A stretch of DNA of 64,000 nucleotides, taken from the NCBI RefSeq assembly GCF_018863415.1, contig NZ_JAHKSN010000019.1:1-64000 (forward strand), read 5' to 3'. A model generated the notes under the pieces. That model saw only the letters and a list, made by a program, of their open reading frames with translations. It did not search any database and was not told the origin of the DNA. Source of the stretch: Deinococcus aestuarii (GTDB taxonomy: Bacteria; Deinococcota; Deinococci; Deinococcales; Deinococcaceae). Every line of letters begins with the position of its first letter. Within the stretch, counting starts at the first letter, position 1. Below, one piece after another: positions 34,730 to 44,926 of the stretch. The position numbers and the translations under genes were made by a program.

Positions 34730-36073
34730 TTACTTCTGGAAGCCGCCTTCCTTGGCGACCCGGTTGGCGGCGTCCTGCCCCTGCTTGAGGGCCTGGTCGA
34801 TGGAGGTCTGGCCGCTCAGGGCCCCCGCCATGTACTGCCCGACCTGGGTGCCGAGGGCCTGGAACTGCGGGATCGACACGTACTGGATGCCGGTGTAGGG
34901 CACCGGGTCCTTGGTGGGCTTGGTCACGTCGGCGCGGTTGATGGAGCTCAGCACGAGGTTGCTGAAGGCACCCGCCGCCTTCTTGTAATTCGCGTTGGTG
35001 TACGTGCTCGTGCGGGTGCCGGGGGGCACGGCGGCCCAGGTGCCCTTCGTCCTGGCGACGAGGTTGATGTACTCGGGGCTGGTCGCCCAGGTCAGGAACC
35101 GGAAGGCGGCGTCCTCATTTTTCGTGCTCTTGGGGATCGCCAGGTTCCACGACCAGAACCAGTTGCTGCCGCGCGGGGTGCCGGGGCCGACGGGCGCATT
35201 GGCAAAGCCGACCGACTTCACGATCTTGGAGGACGAGGGGTCGGAGAGGAAGCCCGCCGCCACCGTCGCGTCCACCCACATGCCGCACTTGCCCTGGCTC
35301 ATCAGGGTCAGGTTCTCGGTAAAGCCGTTGCCCGTGGCACCGGGGGGGCCGTACTTCTTGAGGGTGTCCACGTAGAAGGTCAGCGCGTTCTTCCAGGCCG
35401 GGGTGTTGAGCTGCGCCTGCCAGTTCTGGTCGTACCAGCGCCCGCCGAAGGTGTTGACCATCGTGGTGATAAAGGCCATGTTCTCGCCCCAGCCCGGCAG
35501 GCCGCGCAAGCAGATGCCGTACACGCCCCCCGCGGGATTGTGAATCTTGCTGGCAAAGCCCTGAACCTGCTGCCAGGTGGGGTTTTGCGGCATGGTGAGC
35601 CCGGCTTTCTTGAACAGGTCCTTGTTGTAAAAGGTCATGCTGCTCTCGGCGTAAAAGGGCACGGCGTAGAGCTGCCCGTTGACGGTGAGCGCATTCCGGA
35701 CGCTGGGCAGGATGTCGTTGAGCTTGTAGGAGGAGGCGATGCTCGCGTTCTTCTGGAAGAGGGGCGTCAGGGGGTCGAGCCAGCCGTTCTTGGCCCAGAT
35801 CGGCACCTCGTACACGCCCACGGTGGCGATGTCGAAGGAGCCCGCGTTGCTCGCCACGTCGAGGGTGACCTTCTGACGCAGCTCGTTTTCCGGCAGGACC
35901 ACCCATTTGACGTTGATGTCGGGGTACTTCTTGTTGAACTCCGGGGTGAGCCGCTGCATCGTCACCATGTCGGGGTTGTTCACCGTGGCGATGGTGATGG
36001 TGGTCGCGGCCTGCGCAGTCGCCCACACGGAAGAGACACAGAGGGCGAGGCTGAGCGGAGCAAATCTTTTCAT
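34730..36073 (-). CDS. Sugar/polyol ABC transporter substrate-binding protein
   Basis: 447 residues from ATG 36073, which follows AGGAGGT by 7 nt. A signal peptide is visible (residues 1-22, ending AQA before ATTITIATVNNPDM). The family-1 extracellular binding-protein fold is recognised from FNKKYPDINVKWVVLPENEL, VASNAGSFDIATVGVYEV and QGKCGMWVDATVAAGF. It captures a polyol or sugar outside the membrane. First gene of the operon; the operator-like sites at 36188-36277 are upstream. Confidence 0.92.
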   Translation of the reverse strand: MKRFAPLSLALCVSSVWATAQAATTITIATVNNPDMVTMQRLTPEFNKKYPDINVKWVVLPENELRQKVTLDVASNAGSFDIATVGVYEVPIWAKNGWLDPLTPLFQKNASIASSYKLNDILPSVRNALTVNGQLYAVPFYAESSMTFYNKDLFKKAGLTMPQNPTWQQVQGFASKIHNPAGGVYGICLRGLPGWGENMAFITTMVNTFGGRWYDQNWQAQLNTPAWKNALTFYVDTLKKYGPPGATGNGFTENLTLMSQGKCGMWVDATVAAGFLSDPSSSKIVKSVGFANAPVGPGTPRGSNWFWSWNLAIPKSTKNEDAAFRFLTWATSPEYINLVARTKGTWAAVPPGTRTSTYTNANYKKAAGAFSNLVLSSINRADVTKPTKDPVPYTGIQYVSIPQFQALGTQVGQYMAGALSGQTSIDQALKQGQDAANRVAKEGGFQK

Positions 36074-36187
36074 GGCAAAACCTCCTGGGACCGCGCGGGG
36101 CGGCCTGGCATGGGGGCGGGCGACCTGGGGTGAGCAGGAACCTCGCGGACGTGGGGCGGGGCCTCTTTCCCCGAACCTCCCCTGCAA

Positions 36188-36203
36188 ATGGTCTCGTGTC
36201 CAT
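36188..36203. promoter_or_regulatory. LacI-type operator O1
   Basis: ATGGTCTCGTGTCCAT, an imperfect palindrome centred on CG, as usual for LacI-family operators. It lies 115 bp before the binding-protein gene. Two near copies follow at 36262 and 36305. Confidence 0.65.
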
Positions 36204-36261
36204 GATTGAAACACACTCCCTCTGCCGCGTCTAGTACCGCGACCTTGGACCGAGTGCAGTG

Positions 36262-36277
36262 ATGGACACGGGGCCAT
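36262..36277. promoter_or_regulatory. LacI-type operator O2 (inverted copy)
   Basis: ATGGACACGGGGCCAT; its reverse complement matches O1 at 14 of 16 positions. Its right edge touches the TTTTTG stretch that serves as the likely -35 of the regulator promoter. Confidence 0.65.
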
Positions 36278-36300
36278 TTTTGGGCGGGGGGTTCTGGGCC

Positions 36301-36312
36301 TACAATGGCCTC

Positions 36313-36320
<8 letters not shown>
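36301..36320 (+). promoter_or_regulatory. -10 box and operator O3 over the LacI regulator start
   Basis: TACAAT at 36301-36306 is followed by 6 nt and GTG, a leaderless-type promoter. Operator copy ATGGCCTCGTGTCCAC occupies 36305-36320 and therefore covers the -10 edge and the start codon, implying autorepression. Confidence 0.65.
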
Positions 36321-37338
<1,018 letters not shown>

Positions 37339-37444
37339 CCTCGCCCCTGTCCGGCGGCCACCCGCCCGCTTACACTGGGAGCGTCCCCTTTTCCAGAGCA
37401 CTCCGCCTGCCCTGAACCCCGTCCCCACCCCGCGCGAGGACCGC

Positions 37445-37786
37445 ATGAACGACCGGGCCGCGAAGAACTTGGCGGGGCGCACGCTCACCCGGGTCCTGCG
37501 CGGCCTGGGCGCCCTGCCCCTGCTCGCCTACCCTCTGGTGCTCCCGGCGAGCCTGATGACCCTGGGCACCCCCGACCCCAACTCGCCGCCCGCCGTCCTC
37601 TCCGTGGTGAAACAGGCCTTCTGCTGGGGCTCGCTCGCCTATCCGCTGGTGTATCTCGGCAGCCTCTTCCTCGCCGGGCGGGGCGGGGCGCGCGGCAACG
37701 TGGCCTGGAGCGCGTTGCCCCTCGCGTACATGCTCGCCCTGGGCGGCCTCTTCCAGGTGTGGGGGATGCTGGACCGGGTGCGCTGA
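37445..37786 (+). CDS. Small integral membrane protein of unknown function
   Basis: 113 residues with three hydrophobic segments (about 20-42, 55-76 and 88-106). No family recognised. ATG 37445 lies about 75 bp after a TTACACT -10-like box at 37370-37376. It stands between a regulator and a secreted protein gene and has no clear partner. Confidence 0.65.
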   Translation: MNDRAAKNLAGRTLTRVLRGLGALPLLAYPLVLPASLMTLGTPDPNSPPAVLSVVKQAFCWGSLAYPLVYLGSLFLAGRGGARGNVAWSALPLAYMLALGGLFQVWGMLDRVR

Positions 37787-37921
37787 GACGGGGCTGGACT
37801 CGGCGCGGCCAGCCGGATGCGGTTGCGTTCGGCCTCCCACCCTTTCGTGGACGCGCCCGGCCCGCCGCCGATCCCGGCGCCTGGAATCCCACACCCTTCC
37901 CCGACCACCGGAGGTCAAGCC

Positions 37922-38521
37922 TTGTCGACGAACCTGCGCCCGCCCTCGCCCACCGCGCTCACGCGGGTCGTCGGGCTCGTTCTGACGCTCGCGCTCGTCA
38001 CCGTGCCTGCGGCCCGTGGGGGGGACCAGCCCTCCGCGCCCCCCGGCACGGCCCCCGCCCTGAGAGCGCAGGTCGAGGCGCAGCCCTACCGCATCGGCGA
38101 CTGGGCGGGCTTTCGTCCCCTCGGCCTCACCGACCTGGACATCCTGAGGCTGGGCGACGGCCCGGACGCCGACGACCTCGTCCTTTCACAGCCGGGGCTG
38201 GTCATCGCCGTGTCGTCCAGCCCCTCGCCCGCCGTGGGCGCCCGGGACGCGTTCGCCCGCCGCGCGCTGGCGTTCGTCGCCCTGGTCACGGACGTGGAGG
38301 CCGAGAGCGCCGGGACCGTCCGCCGGGGCGGGGCCGAGTGGCACGAGACGGTCGCGCGGGGCCGCAGCCTCTCCGGCCGGGAGGTGGTCGTGTTCCAGTC
38401 GATCCGCTTCGGGTCGCCCGGCACGCCGTACCTGCGGGTGGTCGGCACCGCCCCGGCGGAGCTGAGGAACGACGTGCTGGCGCGCTTTCGCCGGGTGGCC
38501 CGCAGCCTCACGCCGAGGTGA
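37922..38521 (+). CDS. Secreted protein of unknown function
   Basis: 199 residues from TTG 37922, chosen because GGAGGTC lies 6 nt upstream and the signal peptide (TALTRVVGLVLTLALVTVPA) starts right after. The mature part has alternating beta and alpha segments (YRIGDWAGFRPLG, GTPYLRVVGTAPAEL) and no cysteine. No family recognised; the pattern of a small domain ending in a helix before LTPR could suit a periplasmic binding or stress protein. Confidence 0.65.
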   Translation: MSTNLRPPSPTALTRVVGLVLTLALVTVPAARGGDQPSAPPGTAPALRAQVEAQPYRIGDWAGFRPLGLTDLDILRLGDGPDADDLVLSQPGLVIAVSSSPSPAVGARDAFARRALAFVALVTDVEAESAGTVRRGGAEWHETVARGRSLSGREVVVFQSIRFGSPGTPYLRVVGTAPAELRNDVLARFRRVARSLTPR

Positions 38522-38596
38522 GGCGGGGAGAGGGTCCAGACAGACGGGGAGGCCCGCTCACGTGGCCGGGCCCCCTCCTTCGGTCGGACGCGCCGC

Positions 38597-39019
38597 CTAC
38601 CTCGTCCGGCCCCGCGCCCACAGCCACAGCCCCCCGAACACGAGGGCGGCGAGGCCCGCCCCCAGCGCGACGAGGTTGCGCACCAGCTCCACGGTCTTGA
38701 CCTGGAGGGGGTAGAGCCCGCGCTCGCGCAGGTACGTCTCGTTGACGAGGCGGGCGCCGCCCTCGCCCTCGCCGGGGAGGAAGGCCGCCGGGTCGCGGAT
38801 GATCATAGGCTGCGGCGAACCGATAGGGACGCCCGGGCTATCGGCTTCCCCGAAGAGGGCCCCGGCGCTGCTCGGCTGGATCAGTTGCACGAGCGCCGCG
38901 TCCCGGGTGAGAAGGGCGCCCACGGCGAAACTCAGGAGCAGCGTGACGAGCGCGAGCAGGGCGAGGAGCCCCGCCACGCGGCGCAGCAAGGGCAGGCGCG
39001 AGGAGCGAACGAGACGCAT
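38597..39019 (-). CDS. Small membrane protein in operon with YceI-family gene
   Basis: 140 residues with transmembrane helices near both ends (about 12-36 and 112-132) and an extracytoplasmic middle. GGGGG precedes the ATG. It begins 7 bp after the yceI-type gene ends, so the two are co-transcribed. No family recognised; a role in handling what the YceI protein binds is only a guess. Confidence 0.65.
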   Translation of the reverse strand: MRLVRSSRLPLLRRVAGLLALLALVTLLLSFAVGALLTRDAALVQLIQPSSAGALFGEADSPGVPIGSPQPMIIRDPAAFLPGEGEGGARLVNETYLRERGLYPLQVKTVELVRNLVALGAGLAALVFGGLWLWARGRTR

Positions 39020-39026
39020 GGGCCCC

Positions 39027-39626
39027 CTATCCGTCGCTGGCGACGAAGCGCACCGCGAGGGTGAGGTCGTTGCTCACGCGGCCCGCGTCGATCTGGCCGT
39101 GCTTGACCCCGAAGTCGCTGAGTTTGACCTTGAAGGTGGTGCTCACCGCGAGGACGTTGCCCTTCAGGCCCGCCCCCCGGGTGGTGTCGCTGGCGGGGGT
39201 GTAACGCACGGTCGCCTCGGTCGTCAGGGGCCGGGTGACCCCGTTCAGGGTGAGGGTGCCCGCGACGCGGTACCGGTCGCCGCCGAGGGAGGTCACCCGC
39301 GTCGCCGTGAACTTCACGTCGGGTGCTTTGTCGAAGTTGAGCCACCCCGCCCCGCGCATGTGCCCGTTGCGCGCGGCGATGCCGGTGTCGATGCTCGCCC
39401 CGTCGATGATGACCGTGCCGCCGCCCGCCTTCGCCTGGGGGTCGAAGGTCAGCGTGCCCCGCACCTTGCTCGTGCGGCCCGTGAAGTTCTCGACCGCCGT
39501 CTCGCTCTCGACGGTCACGACGTTGACGTTTCCGGCGGTCGCCACCTCGAACTTGACGGGCGCGGCGGCGGCCAGGGGCAGGGACAGGGCGGCGAGGGCG
39601 AGGAGGCGCTGGGGAGTTGCGGTCAT
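39027..39626 (-). CDS. YceI-family periplasmic protein
   Basis: 199 residues from ATG 39626 after AGGAG. A signal peptide (1-21, ending AAAA before PVKFEVA) precedes a YceI lipocalin-like barrel: VENFTGRTSKVRGTLTFDP, HMRGAGWLNFDKAPDVKFTATR, GTLTLNGVTRPLTTEATVRY and a final FGVKHGQIDAGRVSNDLTL. Known members bind long-chain isoprenoids or amphipathic molecules in the periplasm. First gene of a two-gene operon. Confidence 0.9.
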   Translation of the reverse strand: MTATPQRLLALAALSLPLAAAAPVKFEVATAGNVNVVTVESETAVENFTGRTSKVRGTLTFDPQAKAGGGTVIIDGASIDTGIAARNGHMRGAGWLNFDKAPDVKFTATRVTSLGGDRYRVAGTLTLNGVTRPLTTEATVRYTPASDTTRGAGLKGNVLAVSTTFKVKLSDFGVKHGQIDAGRVSNDLTLAVRFVASDG

Positions 39627-39955
39627 GGTGGACTCCTGGGAACGAGGGGGCGGTTCAGACGGTGGGGGCGGGCCGGGTGCCGAAGGGGTCGTCCAGCTCC
39701 AGGGTGCCGACCCGTTGCGAAGGTTGTGTGAAGGGGACGCCGCCGCTCGGCTCCGCCCCCCGGCGCCTCCGCGTCCGGAAGGTGGACCCCGGCGCGCTCC
39801 AGCCGGGCGTCCGGGCCGGGGTGAGGCTGGAGTCGGGGAGCGGGAGAGGTGTGGGGCATGGAACCCTCGGGAAGACGGGGCGAAGGCGCGGCCACTCCCC
39901 GTCAACGTACAGGTCGGGTCTCCGGGCCGGAATGGCGGAAGCGGACGGGGGCATG

Positions 39956-40816
39956 TCATTTCTTCCAGGCGTCTCTGAAGTCCTGGGGCGATACGCCGAC
40001 CGCCGCCTTGAAGGCCCGGCTGAAGGAGAAGGGGTCGGCGAAGCCCACCTCGGCGGTGACCTCCTTCACGCTGAGGTCGGTGAAGCTCAGGAGCCTGCGG
40101 GCTTCCAGAATCACCCGGTCCTGAATCAGGCCCTTGGCGCTCTTGCCCAGGCCCGCGTTCGTGGCGCGCGAGAGGTGCTTGGCGGAGACGTGCAGCCGCT
40201 CGGCGTAGTGGGCCACGTCGTGGTGCCGGACGAAGTCACGCTCCAGCAGGTCGAGGAAGCGCCCGACGAGGCCGACCTCCGCGTTCTCGCCGACCCCCAG
40301 CCCGGCGAAGACCGACCGGCGCACGAGGACGAGCAGCGCCTCCATCAGGGGCCGCAGCAGGGTCAGGTCCCCGGTCTCCCGCGCCCGCGCGTACTCCCGC
40401 TCGGCGAGGTCGAGCAGCCCCTCGGCGGCACGCTGCACCTCGGGGGGAACGGGGAAGGTCCGGTCCCCCGGCGAGTAGTTGAAAAGCAGCCGGTTCGTCC
40501 GCCCGGTGGGGGTGCCGCCCAGCAGGTCCTCGGTGAAGGACACGGCGTACCCGTTGAGCTCCCGCATCTCCCGGAAGGCGTGGACCTGCCCCCGCGCGAT
40601 CAGGGACACGCAGGGCCCGCGCAGCTCGCCCTCCCGCCCGTCGATGGTGTGCGTCCCCGCGCCCGAATGGATCCAGATCACTTCCTGGAAGTCGTGGCGG
40701 TGGGGCCGGAAGGTCTCCCCGGGGCCCGTCGTCCGGTTGAGGATCGGCATGATCACGACGGGCGGCCTGCCGTACCCCGCCAGGGGCACGTAGCGGATGC
40801 TCGCCGGGGACGACAT
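39956..40816 (-). CDS. AraC-family transcriptional regulator
   Basis: 286 residues; ATG 40816 is preferred, GTG 40834 is the alternative. N-terminal cupin sensor domain (FRPHRHDFQEVIWIHSGAG, with a metal-type HRH). C-terminal double HTH about residues 190-284: YAERLHVSAKHLSRATNAGL and the AraC signature VKEVTAEVGFADPFSFSRAFK. It points toward the yceI gene 330 bp away but may act elsewhere. Ligand unknown. Confidence 0.9.
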   Translation of the reverse strand: MSSPASIRYVPLAGYGRPPVVIMPILNRTTGPGETFRPHRHDFQEVIWIHSGAGTHTIDGREGELRGPCVSLIARGQVHAFREMRELNGYAVSFTEDLLGGTPTGRTNRLLFNYSPGDRTFPVPPEVQRAAEGLLDLAEREYARARETGDLTLLRPLMEALLVLVRRSVFAGLGVGENAEVGLVGRFLDLLERDFVRHHDVAHYAERLHVSAKHLSRATNAGLGKSAKGLIQDRVILEARRLLSFTDLSVKEVTAEVGFADPFSFSRAFKAAVGVSPQDFRDAWKK

Positions 40817-40883
40817 ACAGCCCCAAGGTGCCACAGCAAGCGATTAGGCGGCTGAGTCTTCCCGGCCGTGGTCCCGCTTCCCC

Positions 40884-41720
40884 CTAGGAGCGCCCCGCCC
40901 GCGCCTGAAGCAGCCCCAGCACCCGCCCGTACGACCCCGGAAAGAGCCGCGCGAGAAGGTCGAGCACGGCGGCGTCCGAGCCCACGAGCACGCGCGGCTC
41001 GCGGTGCTCCACCCCCGCCAGGATGACCCTCGCCGCGCGGGCCGGGTCCATCCGCAGCAGGCGCTCGAATTCACGCTGTCCGGCCTGCGTCTCGGCGGCG
41101 CCGACCCCGGCCCCCACGCGGGCGTTGCGGGCGATGTTCGTCCTGATGCCGCCCGGGTGGACGGTCGTCACGCCCACCCCGCGCGGGCGCAGTTCGTGCC
41201 GCAGCACCTCGGAAAAGCCGCGCACCGCGTACTTGCTTGACGAGTACGCGCTCTGCCCCGCCGGGCCGATGAGGCCGAAGAGGCTGGAGACGTTGACCAC
41301 GTGCGAGTCGGGCGTAGCGATCAGGGCGGGCAGGAACGCCTTCGTGGTCGCCACGACCGCCCGGAAGTTGATCGTCATGACCCACTCGAACTCGTCGAGG
41401 GTCAGTTGCTCGAAGGAGCCGCCGAGCGCCACGCCCGCGTTGTTGATCAGGAGGGTGAGGCCCCCGTGTTCCCGCAGCACGTCGTCCGCGAGGGCGGGGA
41501 TGTCCCCGGTATGGCTCAGGTCGAAGGGATGGGCGGTGATCTTGAGGTTCGGACGTTCCGTGCGAAGCCGGGCCACGAGGGTCCGCAGCCCCTCCCCGTC
41601 GCGGTCGATCAGGGCGAGGTGGCTGCCGCGGGCGGCGAGGTCCTGCGCGAGCGCCCGCCCGATCCCGCTCGCCGCGCCCGTGAGGACCGCCGTGCCGCCC
41701 GCGTAGTCGTAGGGCCGCAC
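40884..41720 (-). CDS. Short-chain dehydrogenase/reductase (SDR)
   Basis: 278 residues from GTG 41720, two bases after the monooxygenase stop codon. Classical SDR: cofactor motif TGAASGIGRA, NNAG, catalytic Ser in NVSSLFGLI, and YxxxK in YSSSKYAV. Acidic IDRD after beta-2 favours NAD. In this cassette it would oxidise a secondary alcohol to the ketone that the monooxygenase then attacks, or process the alcohol released by the hydrolase (inference). Confidence 0.9.
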   Translation of the reverse strand: MRPYDYAGGTAVLTGAASGIGRALAQDLAARGSHLALIDRDGEGLRTLVARLRTERPNLKITAHPFDLSHTGDIPALADDVLREHGGLTLLINNAGVALGGSFEQLTLDEFEWVMTINFRAVVATTKAFLPALIATPDSHVVNVSSLFGLIGPAGQSAYSSSKYAVRGFSEVLRHELRPRGVGVTTVHPGGIRTNIARNARVGAGVGAAETQAGQREFERLLRMDPARAARVILAGVEHREPRVLVGSDAAVLDLLARLFPGSYGRVLGLLQARAGRS

Positions 41721-41722
41721 GC

Positions 41723-43237
41723 TCAGGCGCTCCGGGCCACGGGGGCGGAGAGGGGCGGCAGGGGGCGGGGGCTGAGCCACGCGCGGTAGAGCGAGGGGTC
41801 GAAACGCCGCAGCGCCTGCCGGAAGCGCGCCGCCCGCTCGGGCCACAGGGAGGAATTGCGCCCCGTGGCGTCGATGTACCAGCTCGTGCAGCCGCCCACG
41901 TTCCACACGGAGCCCCGCAGCTTGCCCTGCAACCCCTCGCTGTACTCGGCCTGCGCCTCGGGCCGGGGCTCGATGGCGAGGAGGTGTTCGCGCCCCAGGT
42001 GCTCCAGCGCCGCCACGATGTAGTCGATCTGCGCCTCCATCATGTAGACCATGCTGTTGTGGCCCAGCCCGGTGTTCGGCCCGATGATCAGGAACAGGTT
42101 GGGAAAGCCTGCCACCGCCGTTCCGTGCAGCGCCTCCATGTGGGGGTCCCAGACCTCGGCGAGCGACTTGCCGCCCCGCCCGGAGATGCGCCGGGCGATG
42201 GAGGGCTGCGTCGCCTCGAAGCCCGTGCCGCCGACCAGCACGTCGAACTCGCGCTCCTGGCCGTCTGCCGTGACAATCTTGGACCCCTTGACCTCCGTGA
42301 CCGCCTCCGTCACGAGTTCGACGTTGGGTTTCGTCATCGCCGGGTAGTAGTCGTCGGACACGAGGATGCGCTTGCAGCCCAGGCGGTAGTTCGGGGTGAG
42401 TTTGGCCCGCAGGGCAGGATCGGGGACCTGCGCCTCCAGATGCTTGTGGGCGGCGTCCTCCGCGATCTTCCTCACCCGCTCGTTCGTGAAGGTCAGGAAC
42501 CGGGCCTCGGCGACCCCGAAAATCCACTGCCGGGAGAGACGCTGGAGGCCGGGGTAACGGCGGAAGAGGTCGCGGCGGCGCTCGCTCGTCTCCGTATCCA
42601 TGCGGGGCATCACCCAGGGGGCGGAACGTTGGAAGACGGTCAGGTGCCCCACCACCTTCTGAAGCTCGGGGATGAACTGGATGGCCGACGCACCCGTGCC
42701 GATCACGGCGACCCGTTTGCCGCCGAGGTCCACGGAATGATCCCACTGGGCGGAGTGGAAGCGCGGGCCCGCAAAAGACTCCAGCCCCGGGATGACCGGC
42801 CACTTCGGCTCGACGAGGGGGCCGTGCCCGGAGATCAGGACGCGGGCGGTGTACTCGCCGCCGCTCGTCTTGATGCGCCACAGCCCCTCGCCGTCGTCCC
42901 ATTCGGCGCGCTCCAGTTCGTGCCCGAAACGGATATGGGGCCGCACGCCGAAGTCGTCCGCGACCCGGCGCAGGTAGCCCAGGATTTCGGGCTGGCGGGC
43001 GTAACGGTGGCCCCAGTCGGGGTTGGGGGCGAAGGAGAAGGAGTAGAGGTCGCTTTTCACGTCGCAGGCGCAGCCGGGGTATGTGTTGTCGCGCCAGGTG
43101 CCGCCGACCTCCGCCGCCCGCTCGAAGATCACGTAGTCCCCGATGCCCCGGCGCTGAAGGTGGACGGCCATGCCCAGGCCCGCGAAGCCGCTGCCGACGA
43201 TGGCGACCTGATGGTGGGTGGCGGTGGTGCTCGTCAC
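41723..43237 (-). CDS. Flavin-containing Baeyer-Villiger-type monooxygenase
   Basis: 504 residues from GTG 43237 (AGGAGG about 8 nt upstream; GTGA overlap with the hydrolase stop). Two Rossmann motifs bind FAD (AIVGSGFAGLGMAVHL) and NADPH (VAVIGTGASAIQFIPEL). Between them is the Baeyer-Villiger fingerprint F-x-G-x3-H-x3-W-D (FAGPRFHSAQWD, from Phe155). Such enzymes insert oxygen next to a ketone using O2 and NADPH, making esters or lactones. The flanking ester hydrolase and SDR genes fit a ketone-degradation module; substrate unknown. Confidence 0.9.
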   Translation of the reverse strand: MTSTTATHHQVAIVGSGFAGLGMAVHLQRRGIGDYVIFERAAEVGGTWRDNTYPGCACDVKSDLYSFSFAPNPDWGHRYARQPEILGYLRRVADDFGVRPHIRFGHELERAEWDDGEGLWRIKTSGGEYTARVLISGHGPLVEPKWPVIPGLESFAGPRFHSAQWDHSVDLGGKRVAVIGTGASAIQFIPELQKVVGHLTVFQRSAPWVMPRMDTETSERRRDLFRRYPGLQRLSRQWIFGVAEARFLTFTNERVRKIAEDAAHKHLEAQVPDPALRAKLTPNYRLGCKRILVSDDYYPAMTKPNVELVTEAVTEVKGSKIVTADGQEREFDVLVGGTGFEATQPSIARRISGRGGKSLAEVWDPHMEALHGTAVAGFPNLFLIIGPNTGLGHNSMVYMMEAQIDYIVAALEHLGREHLLAIEPRPEAQAEYSEGLQGKLRGSVWNVGGCTSWYIDATGRNSSLWPERAARFRQALRRFDPSLYRAWLSPRPLPPLSAPVARSA

Positions 43238-44103
43238 GCTGGAACCTCCTGCAAGAAGTCGAGAACGAGGCGGTTGAAGGTCTCCGCCCGCTCCAGTTGG
43301 GGGACGTGTCCGGTAGCCTGAAAGAGGTGGGTGCGCGCGTGGGGGTGGTATCTCCGCGCCGCCTCCAGCAGCCGGGCGGGCAGGATCACGTCGCGGTCCC
43401 CCCAGATGATGAGCGTCGGCACCCCCTGCCGGGCGAGGCGTTCCTGCAACTCCTCGCGCCACGCGGCCTTCACCCCACGCCAGTCGCCGAGGTCGCGCAG
43501 CACCCGCAGAAACGCGCGGGCGGCGTGCGGCTGGCGGGAGAGGTCGAGGGCCTGCGCCACGCGCTCCTCGGTGGCAAAGGTTCGGTCGTGGAAGAGCGAG
43601 CGGACGGTCTGCCGGGCGTTGCGGGCGGTGGGCTGGAGGAGCAGCTCACCCAGCCGCGGCACGGAAAGCGCGCGCAGGACGGCGGCGACCTCGGGGCCGA
43701 AGCCCGCGCTGTTCACCAGCACCAGGGCCCGCGTGCGCTCGGGGTAGGCCACGGCGAAGCGTTGCGCCACCGCCCCGCCGAGCGAGTTGCCCATCAGGAC
43801 CACGGGCCGCGTCTCCCCCACCGCGTCCAGGAAGTGCACGGCGAAGCGGGCCAGTCCGCCCAGCGTGTAGGGCACGTCCGGCTTGTCGGTGTACCCGAAG
43901 CCGATCAGGTCGAGGGCGTAGACGCGGTGGCGGGCGGCCAGCGGCGCCACGTTCGCCGACCAGTCCTCCAGGCTGCGCCCGATGCCGTGCAGCAGCAGCA
44001 GGGGCGGGCCGTCGCCCTGAACGGCGAAGCGGGTGCGGACGCCGCCGACCTCCGTGAAGGTGGGGGCGGGGTGGGTAGCGGGCGCTGGGACGGTCGCGGT
44101 CAT
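43234..44103 (-). CDS. Alpha/beta-fold hydrolase
   Basis: 289 residues from ATG 44103 after GGAGG. Alpha/beta hydrolase signs: LLLLHGIGRSLEDW (oxyanion HG), nucleophile elbow GNSLGG, acid in IIWGDRDVILP, and catalytic His in ATGHVPQLERAE. It is the first gene of a three-gene unit, with GTGA overlap to the monooxygenase. It likely hydrolyses the ester or lactone made by the monooxygenase. It is divergent from a TetR regulator. Confidence 0.9.
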   Translation of the reverse strand: MTATVPAPATHPAPTFTEVGGVRTRFAVQGDGPPLLLLHGIGRSLEDWSANVAPLAARHRVYALDLIGFGYTDKPDVPYTLGGLARFAVHFLDAVGETRPVVLMGNSLGGAVAQRFAVAYPERTRALVLVNSAGFGPEVAAVLRALSVPRLGELLLQPTARNARQTVRSLFHDRTFATEERVAQALDLSRQPHAARAFLRVLRDLGDWRGVKAAWREELQERLARQGVPTLIIWGDRDVILPARLLEAARRYHPHARTHLFQATGHVPQLERAETFNRLVLDFLQEVPA

Positions 44104-44278
44104 GACAGCCTCCACGGGGGAGAGGACACTCGGGCTGGGAAGTCTCCCCAGTATGTGAGCCTTTGCTCGTGTTCTCAACTCGCGTTTGGCAGAGGCATGG
44201 GGGCGCGGGAAGGTCCTCCGTGACGGCCTCGCCAGGGGATCACCCCGGTGCCTTTCCCCGCGGGCTCGCGTTCTCCCC

Positions 44279-44284
44279 TATCCT
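44279..44284 (+). promoter_or_regulatory. -10 box of a leaderless tetR-type gene
   Basis: TATCCT followed by GGCAGG and the ATG at 44291. Spacing of 6 nt between TANNNT and the start codon leaves no room for a leader. Confidence 0.5.
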
Positions 44285-44290
44285 GGCAGG

Positions 44291-44926
44291 ATGACTCCCC
44301 GCCCCCCGGTGCGGCGTGCCCCGCAGCAGGAGCGCAGCCGCCAGATGGTCGCCCGGCTCCTCGGCGCCGCCGCCCGACTCTTCGCCGAGCGGGGGTACGA
44401 GGGGACGACGACGAACCACATCGCCGAAGGAGCGGGGGTGTCGGTGGGGTCGCTCTACCAGTTCTTCCCGGACAAGGGGGCCCTCCTCGCCTCGCTCCAG
44501 GCGACGTGGACCCAGCGGCTGCGGCTGGCCCTCGACGCGGTGCTGCGGGACGCGGCGGACCAACCGCTGGAGGACGTGATCGACCACGTGCTGCACGTCC
44601 ATGCGCGGCTGAACGCCGACCCGCCGGGGCTGCTGGGGCTGCTGCTGGTGACGCCCTCGGCCACGTCGGGGCAGGAGCAGGAGACGGTGCGGGCGGAGGT
44701 GCAGGGACGGCTGGAGGGCCTTCTGGAGGTGCGCGCCCCGGGCCTCAGCCCCCAGAGGCGCTCGGCGGTGGCCCGCATGAGCATCCATATCACCAATGGC
44801 CTCTACGCGCTCGGGGGCCCCAACGGGGGGGCCGACCCCGCCGTGCGCGAGGAGGTCCGCGCCGCCCTCCTCGCCTACCTGCGGCCCGTGGTGCGGGGGG
44901 TGGGGGAAGGCGCGCCCGGGGACTGA
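44291..44926 (+). CDS. TetR-family transcriptional regulator
   Basis: 211 residues from ATG 44291. N-terminal HTH about residues 14-62: RSRQMVARLLGAAARLFAE, GTTTNHIAEGAGVSVGSLYQ, FFPDKGALL. The all-helical C-terminal domain is ligand-binding. It is divergent from the hydrolase-monooxygenase-SDR cassette (187 bp between starts), so it probably represses that cassette. Its 3' end overlaps the DMT transporter gene by 52 bp, tail to tail. Confidence 0.9.
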   Translation: MTPRPPVRRAPQQERSRQMVARLLGAAARLFAERGYEGTTTNHIAEGAGVSVGSLYQFFPDKGALLASLQATWTQRLRLALDAVLRDAADQPLEDVIDHVLHVHARLNADPPGLLGLLLVTPSATSGQEQETVRAEVQGRLEGLLEVRAPGLSPQRRSAVARMSIHITNGLYALGGPNGGADPAVREEVRAALLAYLRPVVRGVGEGAPGD

